Shown: one piece after another, positions 35,939-50,200 of the stretch | How positions within the stretch are numbered: position 1 is the first letter of the stretch | Layout of the letters: the number at the start of each line of letters is the position of its first letter | Assembly: GCF_016802725.1 (NCBI RefSeq) | Contig: NC_052669.1 | Location: 5,137,501-5,201,500 of the forward strand | DNA length: 64,000 nucleotides | Reading direction: 5' to 3' | From: Solenopsis invicta | Taxonomy: Eukaryota; Arthropoda; Insecta; Hymenoptera; Formicidae | Translations under genes and position numbers: made by a program | Notes under the pieces: generated by a model | What the model saw: the letters and a program-made list of their open reading frames with translations, nothing else | Databases searched by the model: none | What the model was told of the DNA's origin: nothing

Positions 35939-36604
35939 GAGAAGAGTTGCCAAATGCGTATCACTTGAGCTATATTTTTATCGTATTTTGCATTTATTGC
36001 TATTTTGAATACAAATCAAAGTTTAAAATTGTAACTCGATGTTTCAGTCATCTATATCGCATGTTAAACCTTTTAGTAATAACAGATTAATTTGTTATAA
36101 ACTTTTCTGTAACATGCTATGAAAGATGCGATTTAGAAAATTGTTTACCTAATAAAGCGTACTTATGGTTTCGTAAACCGTATCGTGTTCGAAAATATAT
36201 AATTTATGAATTAAAATATTTAAATTATAAGAAATTGATTAATATTTATTTTGATTGATATTGATTAATATTTATTTTGTTAATAATTTATCAAAAAAGT
36301 GATCAAATATTTAATAATTAATAAATAACAAATGAAAAGATAAGAAATAGAACTTGAATTTATTTTTGTATTTGCATTATAAACTGTATAAGTTGACGAA
36401 AAATTTACATCAGATATACCTGATTTTCTAAAATGCTGATAGTATGCGTAAAACAAAATAAAACTTGTTAAATTTTTGTCCATATTATTATTTATTTACT
36501 TTTTATTTTTATCACTTTATTTTTTAATGTTTACATGAAATAAAAATGTAAAATATTGAAAAGGTACGTTTTAGGAGACTGGTACGCATTCAGCAACTTT
36601 TCCC
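35939..36604. mobile_element. Family B element, complete, flanked by TA (666 bp)
   Basis: The left end gagaagagttgccaaatgcg and the right end cgcattcagcaacttttccc are inverse with few mismatches, and both are flanked by TA (35937-35938 and 36605-36606). A TA duplication is typical of Tc1/mariner-type insertion, so this is probably a mariner-class MITE. The interior is AT-rich; the 67-codon minus frame inside is not transposase-like. Confidence 0.78.
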
Positions 36605-39600
36605 TAAGGTAAATATGATTCATAAAAGATATTTATGGCGACATTTTTAATGTGTAATTAAAATTTTTTTTCTTCTATTCCGCCACATTGCAATTCTTTC
36701 TGTTTATAAAATTTATCGCGTTTACATGCGAGTCACTGCAATATCGGGTAAAGTCATTCGACCTGCCTGTGCTTTCGCGTACGTCACGTCATTCCTGTGT
36801 TAATTAGCAGAATGTCAACGCATACATTATCGTGATTACGACAATTGTCAGTGGCCCCGCCACCTTTCGTTTCCACCCTCTCTGTCCTTTCGTATTGCAA
36901 CGCGTTTTCCTGCCGGCGGCGGCGCCGAGTGATTTTCCGCGTGGCGTGTGCTGGCGATACACGGCGCGGCGAACGTGTCGACGAAATCGGGCGCGAGACT
37001 GGCCAAATACTGGAATGTTTTACGAGCGCATGTTCGCATAAGTACCCCGAGCGACAATGGCGCGATTTCGCGTTTAAACACACCACCCCCGTGTGCGGCA
37101 GGGGTCGTGAGGAGGAGGTCGGGTGCGGGACCGGAAGAGAGAAGCGACAACTAACGAAGTACGGCTCGCTCGCTTGTTCGTCTGCTAGTATCCCTCCTCC
37201 CTGTGCGAGATCGCGCAGATTGCAGTGATGGCGCATAAAATAGTTAATCTTGCGCTTCTAATAACCCGTTTCACTAATTTATAATTCATAGCGCCTGTGC
37301 CATCCTTTTCCCGGTGGGTTTTACAATCTACTGCTTTCCTCACCGTTTCTCTGGTCATCGTAATTTATTTATACCGGCAATGTTTCGTCTATTATTTATT
37401 CTTTAAGGTACATAAGATTGCATGTCTGAGAAAAGGTAACATTACAAAATGTAATTAGACCTCTATTAAGTCTCCTCGATTATTCCATCCACATTCGTAT
37501 TGAATTTGCCTCTTCGTTTTATCTTCTGTTGCTTCAAAACTTGATCTGGTAATTATAATATATTTTAATTTGTCACCGGTATTAATGCTTTATCGCTTCA
37601 GCCAAATATAGATTGCCAGTTATTTCTTTACTACTTTTTCGCTTTTTTTGATGTTTTTTTTTTCTCTATGAAAAATAAACGCTCCGCGAATTTCCTTCGA
37701 AGCGCGTTTTTATGTAGCACTAAAAATATTAAATAAATTCGCTGAATGTATTACTTGTTGTTTCACGTTGTTTTATATTATAAATTATTATAGTTAATTG
37801 AAAACTATTTCGAATCTCACATAAAGAAGAGAGGAGAGAAAGAAAAAAGAGAAAGAGAATAAAGAGCATTTTGAGAGTTGATTGTAACAAAGTTCTTTAT
37901 TGAAAAAATTGTGAATTTTCGTGAGTTCTTCATTGTTTCATACTGTTTGATAAAACGTTTGGAATCGTTCATTATGTATTCATCGGTTACAGTTTCGCGT
38001 TAAAATTATGTAGCGAGTGTATATCTTTATACAAAAAAATTTCTTAGCAAACAATCTTTGTTTTGCTACACGGATTTTAATAACGTAGGCGAGCGATGAC
38101 AATTAACGTTCGCACGATTGCGCATATGACGAAACGATGCGCGCTGCATTACTTTTTATTTGGCATGCTTTTTCCATTAAAGCAATATAAACAGGAGAGC
38201 ACGCAGAATATATCGATACGAATTGCGTTGCATGTTTACTAAAGGTACGCGGTTGCGCATGAATCCCTGAATATTTATCACTAATTTTTCGATCATGTGT
38301 TCAGGATGAATCGGCGCTTTCGAAAATATATATATTTGTTTTGCATAAACTTGTGTGTGCCTGATAATCGAATCGAACGGAAGCACGTTTTTCGAAAATG
38401 TCGATGTTTGGTAGTGCCACGCGATGACGTAACTAATTTTTATCACTTCTATGTAAAAAAAACTTGCGAAATTTTACACTTTTTGTATTAAACTCTTTGT
38501 CGAGAGAGAGAGAGAGAGATTTTTATTATTTTGTGTTCCATTTATTTCAATGAGAAATAATATGCAGTATAATATGTACACAGATCTGAAATATTGTAGA
38601 TAAAACATTTATATACCTTTTATTTTTTATTATTTTTTTGCTTTTTGTTTCTTTTTTGTTTTTTCTCTTTTTTTAAGATCAATTTTATATGTACACATAG
38701 GTATATTGCAACGAATATATTATCTTGATGAGCTTTGCACGTTGCATTTGTTTTATTATGTATGAAATAATTTGCTTCAAAATGCAATAGAAAATTATAT
38801 TTGTTTCTCTTCTTTGTTTTTCTTGATCTCTTTCTCTTTCTCTCTCTCTTTCTCTCTTTCTCTCTGGCACTTGTTACATTACTGGCATCGCGTATGCACG
38901 ACGTAAAAAAAATCATAAAAACCGGGAACATCTCCTAATTCTCCTTCTAGAGATTACGCAATGCTACTTTGTCAAGTGGACGAGAATTCTTTTGAAAAAT
39001 GCCATTTTCACATGTACTGATCGTTACATTGGCGAGCGACGTGAGCTTTAGGAAATCGCGTTCCACATTCAGTCGGAAATTCATTCCGAAGAAGTCTCTG
39101 CGATGAAAAATTATGGAATCACGCAATTTTTCCCGAGAGTAGAACTTTTTTCTCCGTAAGTTTAAATGAACGAGCCCTATCTCAAATATTACTTTTAGAC
39201 TAATAATACGGTCTAATGCTGTTGTTTCGATCGTGCAGTGGTCGATTTTTTTATTTGCACTTTTAATTGTTATAATCATCTTGATCGATCGAATTTCTTA
39301 TTCGTTGATACGCGATTTGAATTTCAATGATTAGACACGAAACTCGTTGCTCTACGTACTGTGTTATCATCCTGATGTTACAGCAGCGCGTCTTTCAACC
39401 ACCCGCCGAGATTAACTTGTTGTATATCCCATCATCTCGCAGGTGTGGCGCGAGTTCCGAGCATTATTGTCGATCTTGTCGAGTAAGTTCGATCGCGGTA
39501 ACACTTTCGGTACCCCGCGTCCTCCCGCTCCTCATCTTCTACGCACTTCTCGAATGAGTTAACATTCCTTCGACAAATCAAACACTTCGACGACGAGGTG

Positions 39601-42600
39601 CTTGGCGCTAATCGATCGACGCTCTCGAACGAACAAACGTCGCCGCGAGTGGCGCCCACTTTTCTCGGCCGCGCAATTTTTCGCGCGGCTGTTGCAGCAA
39701 CAAGCGAGGGTTGCGTACGTGTGGGACGGAGAAAGAAGATGGTAGCAGGTTGTAACTACGACAGTGGTACGGGTAAATAGAAGAAGTCGTCGGTCTCGAA
39801 TCGTTCTCGAGCTTTCCACGGTGAAGTGCTTTCGAAAAAGCTCTCGCTCGTGCTTTTCGAGAATCGCTGGGTCCGAAGGAGGGAAAAGAGAGGGATGAAA
39901 GAGCCAGGAGCGAAAGAGAAAGAGAGAGAGAGAGATGTAGAGAGGAAGGACGTGGCACCTAACAAGTGACAATTACCGGCGCTAACGAGCAACGGGACGC
40001 CCGTAGTGTATAACCAGCCTCATAGCGGGCTCTGTAGGTCCGCTTCCGAAGTCCCGAATCCCCTTTTCCTCTCCCCGCTTGCTCTTTCCCCTTTCTCATC
40101 CTCATCCAGCGGCCTTTCTCGAACGTCTGTCCATTGAGAAGCATCCACTGCTGCATGCTGTCAGGTCATCGTCGAAGGTCCGGGCGAACATCGAGTGCTC
40201 GGACGTACTCTCGATCGGCTCTCTGTTCCTCCCGCTGTCTATCTTTCTCTATTTGATCCTTTCTCTGTGATTCTCTCCTTTGTCCCGTTTTCGGCGCAGG
40301 CTGACGTTCCGGTTTCGCTGATGCTCGACGAAATTTGACACGCTCGCCGCTCATGCTTCGTATGTCGCTCTGCTCAAACTTGTCAGTGTGCTGTTCCTCT
40401 TGTCTTATCCGGCGCAATTTGCGGAGTGATAAAGGTCTCAATAAAACAAGCATTTTGATTGTAACTGAATAAAAAAAAAATTTTGTTCACGTGATGAAAT
40501 GCGCGATACGAGCTATCTAGCTTTTACGGCTAATATCTGTTACACTCTTTTAAATTTTATTTGCAGTGTTATATTTTTATCCAATCTCTTTACTTTTTTA
40601 AATTTCTCATTACTTCTCCGTTACATAGAAATCTTTGTTTATAAAATTCGATCAAAGCATATAATTTTCATTCAAGTTGAAAAAGGGAATACGAGTAGCG
40701 CGTAATTTGTTTAAATTAAAACATTCCTTGAATAAAAGATTTTCTTGCGTCAATGCCAATATTAATCGATTTTTTTTATTGTATTAATACTGGTATGACT
40801 TGTCAGAGAACACCGATCGGCTGACTATGTTCAGGTCTCTACTACTGACTGTTGGCTGTGAGTCACGACTGTCGGCTAAGTTATTCGCGTGCATTCATCG
40901 TCTCTACAGTGTGTGTAGGCGAAATAATACAATACCATAGGCAAGGACAGTACTCTCTTCCATTAATCTTGCAAATGAATTCAGTCTTTAGTCTTTACTA
41001 AGAAAGCTGTTCTACAATTTACGCTAATAACTATTGACTAATCCAACATTGTATATGAGATTGTCCCACTGTTGCTATTCGTTTTACGTCACTTCATTTT
41101 ATACTACTATTATTTATAGTTAATATACTCTTAATCTGCACATCTGTTAAGAATAAAAGGTATGAGAAAAACGTATAGAGAATTGGTAAATTAAATAGTA
41201 GTCACCGACAACTCAATAACTGCAAAGAAAAATATGAATAATTATTTTCGAAAAAATATAAATGTATAAATATTTTTTATTTAAAATTCTTGATAGAGAT
41301 TTGTTTCTGTGGAGTTCATATACATCTGCCGTTTATTGAGATTCATAATATTTTAACATCGAATTTGTAAATAGTAAAATAAACGAAATGAACTTTTTTA
41401 AAAATAACAATGGGAAATTGGTGTATATTCACATTTGTAATTATTCTCTAGTTTATCACGATTATTTTAAAATTAATATATTATAATATTAAAATAATTT
41501 ATAAATGATCTTGATGCGTAATGACTAATCGTATTACATTTGTCTACATAGCGAACATATATCCGTACGAGTGAATTATTTGATCGAATAGAATATTTGG
41601 TAAGGCAATAATGAAACTGGATTATAACTTAGCGCGAGTGAATAATCCACGATTCGATTCTGGACTATACCGGCAAAGCCAGTGGTGATTACGGCTCTCT
41701 AAAATTTCCTCCTAACGTTCTCTCAAACAAGCTCTCCCCAGCACCTCGTTATCGCGAATCATGCAAATTTCTACGTGCCACGAGTAAGCCCTGGTGGAAT
41801 ATGAGTGAATACCACAAAGTTTCCTCTTACTGGACAGTTCTTACGAAGAAATGTCTAATTGTCATCATCTTATTTGACATTTGATTACACGTTTTTCAAC
41901 ATACTATCAAAAGTATTACGTTTCCTTCTTTATTTTGAAATTGTCGCTTATCTTCAAGATAGAGAAAAATTGGCGTAGAAAGAAGAGTTTTTTTGGAAGC
42001 AATATATTTTTTTTTCTATTTAATTCCGTTTTTTTTTCTTCAAATTTTTAAAAATTTATTGATATATTTATTTCTACACATAATGTTTTAGACAGCTACG
42101 TAAAATTCTTATAATTTAACGCCAGATATTAAAATTTGAAAACGGACGTTTGTCTAGTCACATTTATCTTTCATTGTTAGCGGCATTCGGTCCATATATT
42201 CTCACTGTTAAATCAGTGATGCCGTTTACCACAAAGTGAGGGTTACACCGCGCGATCAAATCTGACTGACGCAACACTAGCAGTCACTACTGACACGACT
42301 GGCAATGCTTGTTTGTAATTGTCGCGTATATGAATGTGCAATTAATTACGTATGCGGCAGCTACGATTATACTTTAGTCTTTTGAGTGTCGAGGATTTGA
42401 TGCTTGTTTATCCGCTAAATGGAAATAAACGTGATTTTCGTGCCATATGGTTTTTTAGCATAATTATAATCATTTAAGTTATATTAATAATTATTATTAA
42501 AGGCGTTATTAAAGGCGTTAGTAATAATTATTACTAAATTATTATTAAATGACTTTGAGATATTTACATGCATCGTGAATGAAGAACATGTGATCGAGAA

Positions 42601-44169
42601 CATTGCATATAAAATGATTGAAAACGTGCACGTTAGGGCGTGTTATAACTTATAACGTCAGCAGAGTCGACACGCATCTAGATTTGTCGGATTAATTAAG
42701 CATCTTGCGCGTAATTTCGCGCTCGCAGCCACTTACACGCACGTCCCTCAGGATTCCGCGGGAGAGGGATGACGGTTGCCGACCGAGAGTTGCGGGACTC
42801 GAAGGTAAGCAGGAATCATATGGCAGCTCTCCGCTGCCGTGTACTAAGGATATTGGGCGATACGTCATGCGTTGCATAACTACGCGACCCCAAACAAGCT
42901 ATTGTTCCTCAACGACGAAGTACTCTCCCGGCGGCTTGCGTCGCACCTACCTGCTCCATGTATCTCGCTACGTGTTATGTCGGTAATTTTAGAAATTTCA
43001 ACGCGTTGGATTAATTGTGCCGCGTGTCACATGCTCACAGTTAGATATAGTAACGCTTGGAATTATTATGATTTTCTTATATAAAAGGGAGAATTTATGA
43101 GAGAGCAATTTTTACTTGAATTTATTATTATTAAAATTTATATATTCTTAAATAAAATTAAATAATATTTTAACCTGCTGACGAAAATGACAGAATATAA
43201 ATGTAACATCGGGAAAAATAGTTGTAGAATTGCAGATTTCAATTTTTTCCTTAAAGCTATTTTTATTGCATTTATTAAGTTTTTATTAATTTTATTGATT
43301 AAACTTATTTATTTTTAAGATTTTTATTTCATTAAATATTATCAAGTTTGAAATTATTTATAGATTTATTGAGTAAAATTGTGAATTAAAATTACTACTA
43401 CACTTTAGAAAAGGAAATTATAACGTATACGCATAAGAGAGAGATTTCCAATAAAAGCTTATTGAGAGATTTAGCCGGCATAGTTACATGCAATCTGAAA
43501 CGAACTATTGTCCTCTTGATGCAGTTCGATATCTCTTTCCCGATATCTCTGCTCCATATTCGACAAATCTAATGATTTTAATATTTCTCTGCATATACAT
43601 ACATAAACATTTTTCTTACACATTAAACATCTTTTGCACGACACGTTCACATAATTGGCAAAACGTTTTTGAAAATTTATTTAATTTTTTTAACACTGAA
43701 ATACGTTTAATTTTAACAATTTTAGATCTCAGTACATTATGGAAAAATGTGTTAATAATGAATAACGAATTCAATTTTTTAAAAGATGATCACAGCGGGT
43801 GGTCTTGATACTTTTCTTGTAAAATATTTTGTTAATTAAAATCCGAGTTACAATACTATCGAAGTAAAGTTCGAGTTCAATAATGTTAAAAGTGCAGATA
43901 TTCTTTTTTTTTGAGCGGGTAATTGCGAATAACCAATTGCGAATAATATTTAAATTTGTCTTTAGATAGACATATTTAAATATTACAAATGCGCTTCTTG
44001 CGTAATGAGACACCAGTTTTCGATTCAATGACATATTTTTCCTGGGCTTAGTGAAGTGTACTTTATACGACGTTGTAAAATTTACGAGCGCAGCGCATCT
44101 AATGTTATTAAATTTTACGGGGTTAAACCTCTCGCCGCGGATTATTAAGATTCTCATCCCGATGAGCGA

Positions 44170-44176
<7 letters not shown>
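36605..44176. other. Intronic stretch with two GC-rich patches
   Basis: GC-rich patches at 36840-37230 and 39410-40430 carry overlapping chance frames on both strands (up to 150 codons on minus at 36784-37236). The rest is AT-rich, with a GA run at 38502-38519 and an AT-rich palindromic area at 42480-42550. No gene recognised. Confidence 0.45.

Positions 44177-44202
<26 letters not shown>
44177..44202. repeat. (GA) microsatellite
   Basis: About 26 bp of GA repeats. Confidence 0.95.
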
Positions 44203-44207
<5 letters not shown>

Positions 44208-47200
44208 ATGCGAGAGGAAGCGATTCTTAGATAGGAAATTGTCGGTTATTAACCTCGTGTATATATTTTCTATGCTTTCATAAACTGATCTCTTCAACGA
44301 CCCGATGTTAAAACGCGTTATTGCATTTTATTAGCATTTTTTTTATCTAAAAATATTAAAAAATCTAATTTTAAAAAAATAATAAAATATTTAATGCACG
44401 TTTTATTTACATTGCTAGTTTAAAAAAGAACAGAACAGTTGTCTTTAGATTTAATTTATCTAACATTATTTAACTTTTAAATAGCAATAGATAAATTATT
44501 TTAAGTGACATGAAAGGAGGTAATAAGATAATAAGATATGTAATAAAATTAATCTTCACTTTTGCGCAGCACTTCTAGAACTTTTTATCGGTCGATCTAA
44601 GTTATAAAAAATCTGTTTGAGATTGTAGTAGTTTCTCGTGAATATTCTGTGGATTCTTTTGATTTTTTTTTTGTACAGCGGTAAATTCTATAATTTTTTA
44701 ATTAAAAACTTCCGAAAGAACAGCTTCCGAATTTGAAATTGCAAAGTGATAGGAGAAGAAGAAACTCGACAAGAACGGAAATTACGGAGTAATACCCGTG
44801 GCGTGCATATAAACATGCGCGAATAATTAGGTCGTGCGCACCGACGTCACGGTGGTTGGAGGTGCGAGGTTTTGGAAGGTGGGCAAGGGATGGAACGCAG
44901 GTACACTTAATGCATGGTGGTGGTTTACCATAGAACCGTACATCATCGGTTGGGTTTATGTCCGTCTAACCGCTCCGGTCATGCCGGTTTTCCCAAATCT
45001 GGATGATCCGAATACCACGACGACCGCAGAATTGGATTTTCTTCTTGGCAGCTGATACGCCACGTTGCTCTCCGCAGTCTCTTGACGTAGCGAAATGTAA
45101 TATCGACATCTTTCTTAAGAAGTAATCTCGCTTGAAAGAGAATGACGGCAATAGGATGCGTGTAACAGCAAAATGATGCGATGATTCCCTTAGGCGTTTC
45201 GGATATCTGACAAACAGTATCGTATTCACTTATCCGATACTCTTGGAAGACGAACGTTATCCTCACTTAAGTAACGCACAAAATGTAGATAGTTTATTCT
45301 TTGAAAATGATTTTAGTTTGTTACCAACGTCGAGTAATGCTAGCAGCTAAAATAGTAAAAGATAAAAAAGAAATTATCTCTACATCTTTAACATCAATGC
45401 TTCTTAGCTTACCTTATTTTATTTTCACAAAAAAAACTAAAACTCGGAATTATAGTCTTCTAAGATTGAAATATCCTCATGGGAAATCCATTCGCGTCTA
45501 TGGACGAGAGCGCATAATCGAGCTCGGATTACGGAATTTTTCCAGCACAATTCGTTCATCTGCGATCTTCAGTTGACGATCTTCGTCTTATTCCCCCTCT
45601 TTCTCTCTCTTTCTCTCTCTCTTTCTTTGGCGCACGGTAAATTTTTATACGTAATAGCGAAAGGTGATTGGATGAATAAAACTATTGCTCAAAGGCATCC
45701 TTTGGGATTCATTCTCCTTACAGGCGATCTCCCACACTCGACTGCGTTCCATGTCCAGACAGTATTTGAATATCGCGATATTTGGACGGTATAGCGAGGG
45801 AAGAGCGGAGAGAGGAGGGAGCGGACAGGACGGAGATGAGGATGATAGGAGGATGCCGAAGATCGAATAAGATGGACGAAAGATTGACAAAGAAGCAGGG
45901 AGATAGAGGAGATCGACAGTGGGCGTTCTTTGATCCGCTCTTCCTTTCGCTATTTACCGGGAAAAGCCGAACCACTAGAAAGTAGCGAAAAACACGGGGA
46001 ATTTCAACGATCTCTCTATGCGCACCCTCTGTTTTGGCTTATTTTCTACAAGAGCGGATAAGCTTTTCGCAATGTATCGCTAGTCGGATCGTACTTGCGT
46101 CTTTCGTAGTCATTCGCTCCGAAGTACGCAACGGTCCTTCGATTTCACGTGCCAAAGAATGATAAGAACACTAGAGATTGGCCGATCAAATAAAGTAAAG
46201 AAATATAGGATAACGAACTTACTGATTTAATAGTAATTACTTATTAACGATTAATTTATTGTAATAATGAATTCAATTTATTAATAAAATTACTAATTAA
46301 ATTAATGCAACTTGCAGTGTACAATATTTCGAATTCATGAACGAGTTGAAGCACTGTACGTTCCGTTCGATAATATAATTGTCGATATTTTGATTTACCC
46401 GTGCTCAACTATACATGAGATGCATTTTAATCTCCTTCGCTTTTTATTACTCTTTTATTGCATCCATTAACGAAAATTTCCCAGTTCACCAATAATTAAT
46501 GTCGACGACGCTGCCGTCAAATTTTTATCCTTCATTGCGTGTGCACCGTTAACAAAAATACCGTACCGAGTAATCGATGATAAAATTTCACTCTTTCCGC
46601 GATTTTGATATAAGTTAACGAGATTGCGAGGCACTTCGTTATTATGAGCACAATACATCGTGCTGGTCTCCACTGACGCACGGCGCGCGTACTACTGATC
46701 CTCGAATTCCTCGAACGCGCGCTTGGTCCTTTGATCTTCGTAGCGGCAAGATAGTTTCGAAAAGTTGCCAGGCAGTTGTTTGGCTCGCCGGGCTCTACGA
46801 GTTTAGCGTTACGAGTGAAGTATCGGGCCGAGCGAGCGCGCTAATTAATTCTCGTTTAACGCCCGCTTTCGGTGTACGATGCGAAATACTTGCTCACCTG
46901 ACTAGCCAACAAATGTTGGATATTTATTTATTTACCTTCAATTTACTCCCCCCCCCCTCCCTCCTTTCTCGTTCGAATCCGCAGTAAATAGCCCGATGGA
47001 AAAAGCAGTGTCTTAACCGCGCAAAAATTGGATGTCTGTTCTCTGTGTGTGAATGGTATCGAGATTACTTACTCCCGCTTTTATCATCAATATCTACCAG
47101 CGAATCTCTTTCGTCCGCTTCGTTTTATCTTCGAATCACGTATCGAAGATTCAATCGACTACGAAGGGATATTCTCCGGAATAAAGCAAGCCACGTTTAC

Positions 47201-50200
47201 ATAAGATACGAACACGACAACGTCAACGGAGAAGAAACGAGGTCGGAGCTCAAGTCTGATAACTTTTTTTTTCATTCGAATACTGCTGATCGATAAAATG
47301 TTATCTGCGTCTAACAATGCATCTTCGACGTGGACATCGCTTCATTATTTCTGTCGCGAAATTCAATCCGTCATTTTCAATTTGCGATATAATTGATGTT
47401 TATTTCCATTGAAATTTGCATAAAGCAAATAATAGATACACGTAACGTAGTCTATTTTTGTTTTATTATTTATTTTTTGCTACTGAGAACTTGCAAGCTT
47501 TCCGTTTGATCGGTTTTCTAATTCGCATTATTCTCACTCGTATAAATACGTCAACGGAAAACTCAATCGCACTCAAACTCGTAAAATACTAGTATTTTTC
47601 TCAATGTTTATTCTTTTTCTGTCTTATCAATTGGTATAAAGTCTAACAAGTTAAATCCGCTTGTTCTCTTTGCGGTTCTCTTCGTAGTTCTCTTTGTTCG
47701 TCATTGATTTTTCACACGAATGTTGGCCAATTATTTCCCGACATTGTGTTAGCGCTATATTTATTTCCAATTTTTCACTATTTTTGCATACTAAATCTCG
47801 TCAAATTTTAAAGATTATACCAATTATTTTCCGAAATAACTAATGATCAATTATTCTCCGAAATATCTACAATTTTCTAATTTAGATTTATTTATTAAAT
47901 TTTTTAATAATCAATAAATCTTTTTTTTACTGATGTCTGTTGAATTTTTCTCGAGCGAATAAAATATGCTGGCAAAAAAGCCATGTCGTTTTGTATTTTA
48001 TGTACTTGTAAATGAAAGATTTTGCTGTGTATGAAAAAATGCCTTTCATTTGCATAGAGGAAGAACGACATGACTTTTTTTGTCAATCGAAGATATACAT
48101 TGTATTACAATGTAATGCCATTGAATCTATTGATTACCCTTGATTTTTAAAGAACGAGGTATATATGTCCTTTTGCTAAGATTACCTAGATAGTCTTATA
48201 TCAATATACTACTAAACGACCTACACCACTGCTTTTTGAAGTTGCTGCCATACTGCTTTCTTATCATTTTACTTATCTATCCACGCAGACGTTCTCTCTC
48301 CCCGCTTAGCCCTACTCTTGTGCGAGGAAACGATTTCTGTTCGCGACGGGGTTAGAATGGATTCGGCGAGATTAGGCAGGCAGATACCAGCAGGATTTAG
48401 TTGGCGGTGCTCGCAGGTGTAAGAGGAGTGGAAACGTGACGGTAAGGAGAGAAGGATAGAGGGAAAGAACGGTGCCGTATGTAGTGAGCTTTTTTACGAG
48501 CAGCTCCGAAAAGCGAAGTACGTTTACGAGCTTATAGCTCGACGTGCGCCGAGCGCCGGCGGCTGTCGGCAGCGAGAGCACAGGCGACGACGACGTCTGT
48601 AGTCGGAGCACGCGTCTTTACCTGCCAGAAGTCAATTTCCTCCTCCGAGGAAAGCCCCTTCCCCGCCGAGTTCCTCGTCCCCCAGGGAGGAGCCTGTCTT
48701 CGTCCTCGTTGTCCTCTTGTCGAGAGAGGACCGCCACCGCCTAGTCCCTTCCTTCCGTCCCCTTCGCAATGTTTCCCGGTGACTTCGCAACTTTCTCTCG
48801 TTGAAAGCTTTCATCGTTTGTCGGTTTAATAAATTCGGCGACAGCGACGTGGTTCGTTTTTAGGTGAAAATTGGGGCTTTAGGCGGCTTTTCGCGGCAAC
48901 AATTGGCGCGGATTTCCAGACTATTACGGTAACATAGAACGCGAAAATAACTCGATACAATATATTAAGCTTTTTATTGCGTTATTAGTTTCCAAATTTT
49001 TAATTTGAATTAATTTAAAAAATTGTTACCTTGATAAAAAATATAATATACAGATCTCTCTATTTGTATATATCATAAAGATATGTTTTGAATGCTTGTA
49101 TTTAAAACAGAATATTTATAATGAAGCAACTTTCTTAAGAAGCGATATTTTTTAACCATCTGTAAAGCGACGATTTTTTTCTAAACACTTTGGTTTTAGA
49201 CTCGAAACTTATCCTTCTTCATTCACTTTTTCTTGTTTCCTCTGGCAGAAAAAATGCAATTCCTGCTAGTATTCTATTACTAATATTTGAAACGAGACTT
49301 TATTTCCTCGAATTTATCTCCCAATTAGAACGCCATCGTGCTCCGCGACTTTACGGTTGCTCGGGCGAAAATTCCCCGTTGCCTCAGTGGCGGCCATGAA
49401 ACCGTCATGGCTCCACCGTCGCCGTCGTTTGATTTATCGCAATATTTGTCCCGCACTCCCACGGGGAACACCGGCCCGGGACGACGTCGGCGGATGCTCT
49501 CACGTGGATTCCTAATAATCTAATATGCCGCGACCTGAGCACAATTTCATGCCTCCTCGGTCACATGTGGTGTAACACTCCCTCTCTATCCGTGTGTGAT
49601 CCGAGAGTGTCGTATTCATCCCTCCGCTCTTCCTCCGCCCTATCTCTCGTACTTTCCGCATCGTCTTCCTTGTTTGCCATTGGCGAACCGGTTATCTGGA
49701 TAATCATAGTGACCGCTGGTGACTGGAGACCTGGTAATCCGATAACGGATTAAATTCTCCTGGCGACGACGTATCTATTTGTATGGGAAACGCGCGTTAC
49801 GATTTATTGAAAATCCAATCGGAATTTGGAGAATACAAATCTCTCTCTATTTATAATGATGATATATCATTTCATATGTCATATAATATCTAATATCTTA
49901 CTTCACCATTTGATAGACGTTTTGTTATTAATTTTGAATTCACCTGTGTTTCTCTACGAATAGAATTCAAAGTTATTATAGATACATAGAAAAAAATTAG
50001 TGTCATATTAATTCATTGTCTCATATATAAGCAAACTTATCAAATTTTTTCAAGATTTTATATTTCTGCTTATATTATGAAAAACAATAAATGTTTTGAT
50101 TTGGTATTAATTTTTTTCTGTGTGTCAATTGTATCAATGTCGCTAAAAAAAAAAAAAATAATACTAATAATAAATGCAGTGAAAAGACAATTGAAGATAT

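Noticed and set aside
43771..44157. 128-codon minus frame
   Set aside because: Lys/Asn/Ile-rich translation of AT-rich DNA without a recognisable domain.
46968..46982. GTTCGAATCC, a match to the tRNA B-box
   Set aside because: No A-box or acceptor stem at the right distance; the upstream sequence is a C/T run.
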